Part shown: positions 56,396 to 64,000 of the stretch, piece after piece
Layout of the letters: the number at the start of each line of letters is the position of its first letter
Numbering within the stretch: the stretch's first letter is position 1
DNA from: Calothrix brevissima NIES-22
GTDB lineage: Bacteria; Cyanobacteriota; Cyanobacteriia; Cyanobacteriales; Nostocaceae
Direction: 5' to 3'
Length of the DNA: 64,000 bases
NCBI RefSeq assembly: GCF_002367995.1
Contig: NZ_AP018207.1
Location: 3,843,083-3,907,082 of the forward strand
Notes under the pieces: generated by a model
Database searches by the model: none
What the model was told of the DNA's origin: nothing
What the model saw: only the letters and a program-made list of their open reading frames with translations
Made by a program: the position numbers and the translations under genes

Positions 56396-57899
56396 CTGGA
56401 GTTTAGACTAAATGGGAGAGATGAAAGAGAAAAAGGGGATGTCTGATTGAAGACAGTCCCCCTTTCGGCAGAAGCTAAGAGAGAATCACCTACTCTTATC
56501 TGCCAATATGAAACGTGCCAGACTCGAAGAATTTCGTCAAGCCGCCTATACGCATCTAGGCAAAGCACATGATGCAACATTTGAACTAACAGATGCGATA
56601 CTGTTGACCCGTAATGTCTACAGTCTGGCAGATTTATCTTTATCGCCAGTGTTTAGACGTAAATGGCCGAGTATCTATGAAGCGATACAAGATACCAAAC
56701 CAGACCGTGAGAAATTAATGGAGTTATATATCAAGCAAATACCAACAGAAAAACGCATATTGTTGGCAGGAGACCATACAGCTTGGTCACGCCCAGATGC
56801 GGTGACACTCAAAGAACGGACAATAGAACACAGTAGCACAGCGATCGCGGGAAATAAACCGATTACGATTGGGCAGGGATATAGTACTATAGCTTGGATA
56901 CCAGAGGATTCAGGAAGTTGGGCACTACCGCTGAGGCATGAACGGATTACCAGTTGGGACAATCCGATTGAGAAAGCAGTTGAACAACTCAAAAAGGTAT
57001 GTGAATCAATGTCTGTTCGACCAATTTCGCTTTGGGACAGTGAATATGGTTGTGCGCCTTTCGTATTAAAGACAGCTAGTATAAAAGCCGATATCTTAGT
57101 TAGACTGCGTTCAAATCTGTGTCTATGGGGCGCACCACCTGCTTACTCTGGCAAGGGTCGTCCTCGCAAGCATGGTGCTCAATTTAAACTCAATGAACCC
57201 TCAACCTGGGGCGAAGTGGCATCTGTGCTGGAAGTAAATGACCCAAAATTGGGACGAGTTAAAGTCAGTCTGTGGGAAGATTTGCATTTTCGCAAAGCTG
57301 CTGCACGCCCAATGATGCTACTGAAGGTGGAACGTCTTGATCTTGATGGCAATTTGAGAGTATTAAGACCCTTGTGGTTGGCTTGGGTTGGGGAACAAAT
57401 GCCACCATTGGATGAAGTTTGGCGATTGTACTTGCGCCGATTCACGATTGACCATTGGTATCGTTTTCTTAAGCAACGCTTACATTGGACAGTACCAAAA
57501 TTCAGTACTCCAGAACAATGTGAACATTGGAGTGACTTAATGCCGTTAATCACTTGGGAGTTATGGTTAGCTTGTGATATCGTTGCTGATAATCCTCTTC
57601 CTTGGCAGAAGTCAATGGATAAATTGACCCCAGGACGAGTTGCTCAAGCTATGGGTGGAGTTTTCGCCGCGATTGGTACTCCTACCTCTCCACCCAAACC
57701 TCGTGGAAAGTCCCTTGGGTGGACACCAGGTAAAGTCCGTAACCGGAAAATACGATATCCAATTGTTAAAAAGACTGCTTCTAAACCACGCAAAGAGGAA
57801 CAAAAATCTGCTTAATCTCAAATATCTTCATTCTTGAAGGTTGTGTTTTATTAACTCAGCACTGCTGGGTCATTTGTTGCTGTCTAGTCTAAACTCAAA
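56396..57899 (+). mobile_element. Insertion sequence, 1504 bp, copy 2
   Basis: Same ends (GAGTTTAGACTA and TAGTCTAAACTC), same orientation and same length as copy 1 at 17874. It is flanked by a TCATCTA duplication of 7 bases (56389-56395 and 57900-57906). It is inserted within the hybrid kinase on the opposite strand, between the HisKA and ATPase domains. Different target duplications show that both copies arose by separate insertions. Confidence 0.93.
56508..57815 (+). CDS. DDE transposase of insertion sequence, copy 2
   Basis: A 435-residue transposase with the same translation as that at 17986, including the DHTAWSRP, WDSEYG and YLRRFTIDHWYRFLK segments. No frameshift or stop is present. 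Identity over the whole protein between copies 38.5 kb apart indicates a recent transposition. Confidence 0.92.
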   Translation: MKRARLEEFRQAAYTHLGKAHDATFELTDAILLTRNVYSLADLSLSPVFRRKWPSIYEAIQDTKPDREKLMELYIKQIPTEKRILLAGDHTAWSRPDAVTLKERTIEHSSTAIAGNKPITIGQGYSTIAWIPEDSGSWALPLRHERITSWDNPIEKAVEQLKKVCESMSVRPISLWDSEYGCAPFVLKTASIKADILVRLRSNLCLWGAPPAYSGKGRPRKHGAQFKLNEPSTWGEVASVLEVNDPKLGRVKVSLWEDLHFRKAAARPMMLLKVERLDLDGNLRVLRPLWLAWVGEQMPPLDEVWRLYLRRFTIDHWYRFLKQRLHWTVPKFSTPEQCEHWSDLMPLITWELWLACDIVADNPLPWQKSMDKLTPGRVAQAMGGVFAAIGTPTSPPKPRGKSLGWTPGKVRNRKIRYPIVKKTASKPRKEEQKSA

Positions 57900-60800
57900 T
57901 CATCTACAGCGATTTCTTTTTCGAGTTTTGCCAAGCTCAGATGTAGATGAATTTGTTTTTTGAATGCTTGTTGTTTAACTATGTCTAAGCTAGTTTTGCA
58001 CAGCTGGGCTACGGAGACTTTAGCGATTTGTAATTCCAGCTTATCGGCTTCAATTTTTGACAGTTCGAGAATGTCGTTAATTAAAGCTAAAAGATGCTGT
58101 CCGCTACGTTCAATGGTGGCGATCGCTTGTTGCTGTTGGTGGTTTAAGTAACCCAATATCATATCTAGTAAACTTTCTGACATCCCCAAAATTGCGTTTA
58201 GGGGAGTGCGCAGTTCGTGGCTCATATTGGCGAGGAACTCGTCTTTGAGGCGGGTAGCACGACGTAGTTCAGCATTTGTCTGTTCTAAACCTTGTTCGTA
58301 TTCTTTTTGTATGCGGATATCACGCATGATGGTGGAAAAAAATTCTACTTCTCCTTGGGGGGATTTATGAGCAATTATTAATTGAGAAACGGGAATTTCT
58401 TGTCCTTGGGCATCTAATAAGATATTTTCTCCCAGCCAGCTACCGTTGTTAATAGCGGCGGGTACAGCTTCCTGTTCTAGCAATTCCAGGCATTTTTGGG
58501 GATGGTAATCACTGGGTTTTTGCTGGGTAACTTCTGCATCATCCAGTCCCCGCAGCAGTTTCAGGGCAGTATTGTTCCAGATGGCGTTACCAGCTACATC
58601 AGCTATGAGGATGTAATCAGTTGAGGCTTCTAGTAAAGCAATCAGGCGATTTTGCGATGCTTCTAAGCTTTTGCGCTCTGTAATATCTGCAGCATAGCCG
58701 ACAATTTCAATGGGATTTCCTTGGGAATCGCGGACTAGGCGGATTTCATTCCACATCCAGATATAATGTCCTGCTTGATGCAAAAAGCGGTATTCATTAA
58801 TTAGCTGCCCTTGCGCATACAATTGCGGTATTCTTGCCAGTATTTGAGGTAAATCTTCCGGATGGATATGGTTGATCCAAAAGCTAGACTCAGCCAAAAA
58901 TTCTGCTGCGGTGTAGCCTGTGACATTGTAGATATTATCGCTGACAAAGGTAGTCCCATAATCGCGATCGGGTTTACAGCTAAAAATCACCGCCGGACTA
59001 GCAGAGAGTACAAATTGCAATCTTTCTTTGAGGAGAAGATTTTCTTGTTCGGCTAGTTTGCGAGCTGTAATATCTTGGGCTGTACCTATTATTTGCTGGA
59101 CTTGTCCTTCTGGATCGCGGCTAAAGATGGTATCCCAACTGTATAGCCAACGCCATTGGCCGTTAGCATCTCGCATCCGATATTCAAATTCGATAATTTC
59201 CCCATTTGCAGCCATGACGATGCTTTCCCGTTGGGTAATTAATCGCTGAACATCATCAGGGTGTAACAATTCTTGCAGGAAGTTAGCCCCCATTGCTTGC
59301 ACAGCTTCCAGGCTATAGCCGAGAATTGAGGTAATCTCGCGGTTTACGTAAACATTGCATTGGGTTTGCAAGTCGTAAAGATAGAGGATATTTGGTGATG
59401 CATCGGCAATTTGTTGAATAAATCGCTGACTGTCTTCTAATGCTAATTCTGCTTGTTTGCGATCGCTAATATCTGCCGCATAACCGACAATTTCTACAGG
59501 GTTACCGTAGCGATCGCAAACTAAACGCAGTTCATTGCGTATCCAAATATAATATCCGCCTTTGTGTGAAAAGCGGTATTCATGAATATGATATCCCTGC
59601 TCAAACAATTGAGACATGCCTTCTAACACCCGCGATACATCCCGTGGGTGAATGCGATCTATCCAGAAACTAGAATCAGATAAGAACTCTGCTGGGGTAT
59701 AACCAGTTACATTAACGATATTATCGCTGATAAAAGTAGTATAATAAGGCTCCTCAGTTGTACAGGTAAAAATCACGGCTGGACTCGAAGCTAGTAAGAA
59801 TTGCAATCGTTCTTTGAGTAGTTGATTTTCCTGCTCGGCTAGTTTGCGAGCTGTAATATCTTGGGCTGTACCAATAATTTGTAAAACCTGTCCCTCAGCA
59901 TTGCGGCTAAATACAGCATCCCGACTGTAAAGCCAGCGCCATTCACCATCAGCATGTCTCATGCGATATTCTAATTCAATGATTTCCCCATCCGCCGCCA
60001 TCTGCAATATTGCTAATCTGCTGGATAGTTGGTTGAAATCTTCGGGGTGTAACAAGATGGAAAACATATTTTCTCCCATTGCTTGCACAGCTTCCGGGCT
60101 ATAGCCGAGAATTGAGGTAATCTCGCGGTTTACGTAAACATTGCGCTGGGTTTGCAAGTCGTAAAGATAGAGCATATTTGGCGATGCATCGGCAATTTGT
60201 TGAATAAATCGCTGACTTTCTTCTAGTGCTAATTCTGCTTGTTGGCGTTGCGCCGCTTGCTGATAGGTATCGCTAATATCAGCACCATACCCAATAATTT
60301 CTATGGGGTTACCTTGTGCATCGCAGACTAAGCGCAGTTCATTGCGTATCCAGATATAATGTCCGGCTTTGTGTAAAAAGCGGTATTCTTGAATGCGATA
60401 GCCTTGCTCAAACAATTGAGCCATTCCTGCCACTATTTCTTGTTCGTCCTCTGGGTGAACATAACTAGACCAAAAGTTGTAATTATACAAAATCTCGTCT
60501 GGGGTATAGCCTAGCAGAGTAGTAATATTGTCACTAACAAAAGTCACTTCACCTGTATTAGCATTAACAGTAAAAATTACGGCTGGACTAGCAGAGAGTA
60601 AAAATTCTAACCTTTCTTTTAATTGTTGATTTTCTTGCTCTGCCAGTTTACGGTCGCTAATATCAGCAAAGTAGCCGATAAATTCAATAGGCGTTCCTTG
60701 GTGATTCTGGACTACACTCAGTTCTGAGCGTAACCAAATATAATGACCGTGCTGATGGCGGAAGCGATATTCATGAATATGCGATCCTGGTGTTAATAAT

Positions 60801-63800
60801 GGAGATTGAGCTAACAATCCAGGGAGATCGTCTGGGTGAACGCGATCGCTCCAGAAGCTAGACTCAGCTAAAAATTCTGCTGGGGTGTAACCAGTGACGT
60901 TGTAGAGATTGTCACTTATAAAGGTAGCGGCATAATCGCCTTGAGGGTTACAGGTAAAGATTACGGCTGGACTAGTAGAAAGTAAAAATTCTAGACGTTC
61001 TTTTAATTGTTGATTTTCTTCTTCTGCTAATTTGCGAGCCGTAATATCTGTTAAGGTGCCAATATAGCCAATCACTTGATTATTGGCATCAACTTCTGGA
61101 GCAACTTGGACATAGAACCAATTAACGCTGCCATCTGGACGTAAATGCCTACCCTCACCTTGATCGATTGTATGATTGCCAGTAAGTGATTGGGTAGAAT
61201 TTTCCATCCACTCAGCGAGGCGTTGCTCTCGATCCTCTGGATGCAAAGCTTCAATCCATCCCTTACCCAAAGCAGAGTCTTTGGATCTACCTGTCATTTG
61301 GCTCCAGCGATCGTTAACATAGACGCAGTTGAAAGGCTCATCAAATCGGAAAATCGCCACGGGAGCGGCAGCAGCTAAGGTAGCATAACGGCGTTTGCTT
61401 TCTCGCAGCGCTGCTTCAGCTAATTTGCGTTGGGTGATGTCGGTTTCCGAACCAGTCATGCGAATGACTTGTCCAGATTCATCGCGCAATACTTGACCGC
61501 GATCTAGCACCCACATATAACTGCCATCTTGACATTGAGTCCGATATTCAGCTTCAAAAAATTCGGTTATCCCGGCAAAGTGGTCTGCAATATCAGCCAT
61601 GATGCGATCGCAATCTTCTGGATGTATCCGGCTTAAACACTCATCTGGTGAATCACTAATTTCATCGTCGCTAAAGCCACGCATCTGCTTCCAGCGCTGA
61701 GAATAAAAAATTTTGTTATTCTTGAGATCCCAATCCCATATACCATCATTAGTTCCCCTGAGAGCTAATTGCCAACGTTCTTCACTAGCTTGCAAGGCTG
61801 CGGTGCGCTCGGCAACTCGGTTTTCTAATTCTTGGTTTAATTGCTGTAAACTTTGGGTAGCTAAATGGCGTTCAATGGCAATACTGGCAATATTTGCCGC
61901 TTGGGTAACAGTTTCGCATTCGCACAGATTAGGCGTGCGGTTTTCTCGATAATAAACGCCAAATACGCCTAAAATTTCCCCGTTACTGCCAACAATTGGT
62001 ACTGACCAACAGGCTTTTAAGCCTTGGGGTAAAGCCAAATCTCGATAGTTTTGCCACAGTGGATCGCTAGCAATATCAGCAACAATCACGATTTCTCGGC
62101 GAAAAGCAGCTGTTCCACAACAACCAATGCCTTCATCAATGGGTAGTCCATTGATTTGTTGCATATAACTGGCTAATAATTGGGTACTAATGCCAAAATT
62201 TAATTTGCCGTTACCGTCGTGCAGCATAATCGAACATACAGCATTGTCTAGTTGCATTTCGATGGCTTGCAGCAGATCGGGCAAAATGTCTGTCAGTGGT
62301 TCAGCTTTGGCAATGCGCTCTAAAATGGCGTTTTGTGCTTGTAGTTGTTGGTAAGCTGTGGCTTGCTGAATAGCGATCGCTAATTGTATAGAAATCTCTT
62401 GCAGTAAGGTTAATTCTCCCGCTTGCCAATGGCGATAGTCGGCACATTGATGTCCTACCAACAAACCCCACAATTTATCTGCTACTAAAATTGGGACTAC
62501 TAAATTGGATTTGACTTGAAATTGCTCTAATAAACCTAAATAGCAATCAGCATAACCATAGTTATAGATGTTCTCGATAGCTAGGGTTTTACCTTGGCGA
62601 TATAACTCTGCTGCTTCCTGGCGAAAACAAGGATCGTTAATGGTAGCTGCTTTTAAGGCTTGCCAATTCCCAGTTACAGACTCAGCGACAATTGTGCCAC
62701 TCCAATCGGGTTGGAACTGATAAACTAACAAGCGATCGCACTGCAAAAAGTCCCTTAAAGCAGTCACCGCCGTATCTAATACTTCTTCTAAGTTGAGAGA
62801 AGCGCGAATTTTGTTAGCGATTTGTGTTAATAATTGTTCCCTGGCTACCTGTTCTTGAATTTTGGCAGTACGTTCCTGAACTAATCGCTCTACCAAAGCA
62901 GAAATTGCCATTGGATTAAAAACACTCAATATCAAGCTTTGGGTGACAATACCTAACAATTCACCGTCATCGCGGGTAACAATCACTTGATTGATTTGCT
63001 GCTGTTGCATTAATTGCCATACTTCTCCCAGGCAACTATCGACACCTACAGCATCCACAAATCTACTCATATAACTTTGGGCTGTAAATGCAGTTAAATC
63101 CTGGTCTACACCTAATATCTGCACAATGTCCCGTTCAGTCACAATCCCCAAGGGAATAACTTTTGCATCAGCATTATCAACAATGACTACTGAATTGACG
63201 CCGCGATCGCTCATTAACTCTGACAATTCCGCTAGAGTTGCTGTAGGCGCTGCTTGGACGACAGATTGCTCCATGACATCAGCTGTCGTCAGTAAATTCA
63301 AAAGGTCAAAGGGGCGCAACAGTTGACGTATACTATCGTGGGTGAGTAGTCCTACTACCTGACCCTGGTTATCTATTAAAGGTAAATGACGAATGGGGTA
63401 GTGCTGAAATAAACTCAGGGGTACAAAAATGTCGGTAAAGTTTGTCACTTGCAAAGTGCGCACCGGGGAAGACATCACTTCCGCGATCGCTATTTCTGCT
63501 AAATTTTGACCAGAACTGCTGAGGCGCACTAAATCAGCCTCAGTTAAAATACCTAAAAGTCTTGTATTTTCTATTACTAAAATGCAACTGTATTTTGCTT
63601 GCAATAGTAGGTAATTAAATGTAATATTATTTTCAATAGTTAAATTATTAGTTGTACTACCTGCATTCATCAGCGCGATCGCATCAACCACAGTAGCATC
63701 AGGCGCGATCGTCAAAGGATCGCTAATAATCGCCGTTGCCAATTCAGCTGGAAGCCATAAATTCGCAGGGGTAAACATAGGTGAAAGCAAAAGGTGAAAC

Positions 63801-63820
63801 GCGCCTGAGACTGTAATCAA
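57900..63820 (-). pseudogene. 5' fragment of giant hybrid histidine kinase (CBS, GAF, nine PAS, HisKA)
   Basis: About 1973 residues are left, and the frame then runs into the element and stops at 57884. Order: two CBS pairs (to about 310), GAF-1 (about 325-485), GAF-2 (about 495-655), a coiled coil, nine PAS/PAC units (about 675-1780) and HisKA with His1868 (ANMSHELRTPLNAIL). GAF-1 has DPCF with Cys398 and a canonical Cys426 (ADCYLGLLEQF), 28 apart, as in DXCF cyanobacteriochromes. Met15 (63778, MFTPANLWLP) may be the true start. PAS units alternate between two types, which suggests internal duplication. Without the ATPase part this fragment cannot autophosphorylate alone. Confidence 0.9.
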
Positions 63821-64000
63821 AAGTAAAGCAGATAAACAGTTACCGCGATGTCAACTATTGTATCTTGTGGCTCTTTACCTGTTGAGCTTGAATAGTCAAA
63901 TATCAACAACGTTTAGTGAAAAAATTTCTATTTACCAATTGCTTCATGATGGTGATTTCTCCGTAAAACTCGCAAATGCTAAGAATTGCTGACTCTCTTG
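63821..64000. other. Upstream region of hybrid kinase
   Basis: The last 180 bases have no supported gene. They should hold the kinase promoter on the minus strand; I cannot place it. Confidence 0.4.

Overview
The window comes from a filamentous, Nostoc-like cyanobacterium (order Nostocales probable, genus not decidable). Supporting signs are a form IB rbcL-rbcX-rbcS operon, psbA, the sulfolipid genes sqdB and sqdX, a purC-omp85-lpxC-fabZ-lpxA-lpxB cluster, many GCGATCGC (HIP1) octamers, and abundant 7-bp and 9-bp short tandem repeats between genes. Almost all of it is ordinary chromosome with scattered accessory genes.

Layout. 1-1.8 kb: a PIN/Phd toxin-antitoxin pair cut by the window edge, a Uma2-family gene and an SGNH hydrolase. 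2-4.8 kb: the RuBisCO operon on the minus strand, with a terminator behind it and a canonical NtcA-type promoter (GTA-N8-TAC-N21-TAN3T) about 350 bp ahead of rbcL. 5.2-10 kb: a secreted beta-propeller protein, panB, three small proteins of unknown function and a 14-copy 21-bp tandem repeat. 10.6-17.7 kb: an accessory block with a giant NACHT NTPase carrying near-identical 34-residue HEAT-like repeats, two more Uma2 genes and a methyltransferase-HIT fusion. 17.75-21.3 kb: a Ser/Thr kinase-WD40 gene split by an insertion sequence. 21.9-31 kb: serA, prmA, a thioredoxin, sqdB-DUF4291-sqdX and a CyaB-type adenylate cyclase. 32.2-40.7 kb: purC, Omp85 and lipid A genes, with a structured RNA-like element between fabZ and lpxA, then an acyltransferase. 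41.5-44.8 kb: a two-gene operon of a Cas4-like nuclease and a prokaryotic Argonaute, sharing a terminator with psbA. 46-55.4 kb: a pentapeptide-repeat protein, a caspase-GUN4 fusion, a sugar transferase, a DUF1350 protein, a GH13/CBM20 amylase, an SRPBCC protein and a SirB1-family protein. 55.5-63.8 kb: a hybrid histidine kinase of about 2250 residues, split by a second copy of the same insertion sequence.

How it fits together. The housekeeping blocks serve carbon fixation (rbcLXS), photosystem II (psbA), thylakoid sulfolipid (sqdB, sqdX) and the outer membrane (Omp85 and lpx genes). The accessory blocks look like conflict or stress biology: Argonaute plus Cas4-like nuclease, NACHT-repeat ATPase, caspase-GUN4, and a toxin-antitoxin pair. 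The two 1504-bp insertion sequences encode identical transposases, each has a target duplication, and removing either one restores a full in-frame signalling gene. Both insertions are therefore recent. The best candidates for a less-described system are the Argonaute/Cas4-like operon, the structured element ahead of lpxA, and the caspase-GUN4 protein.
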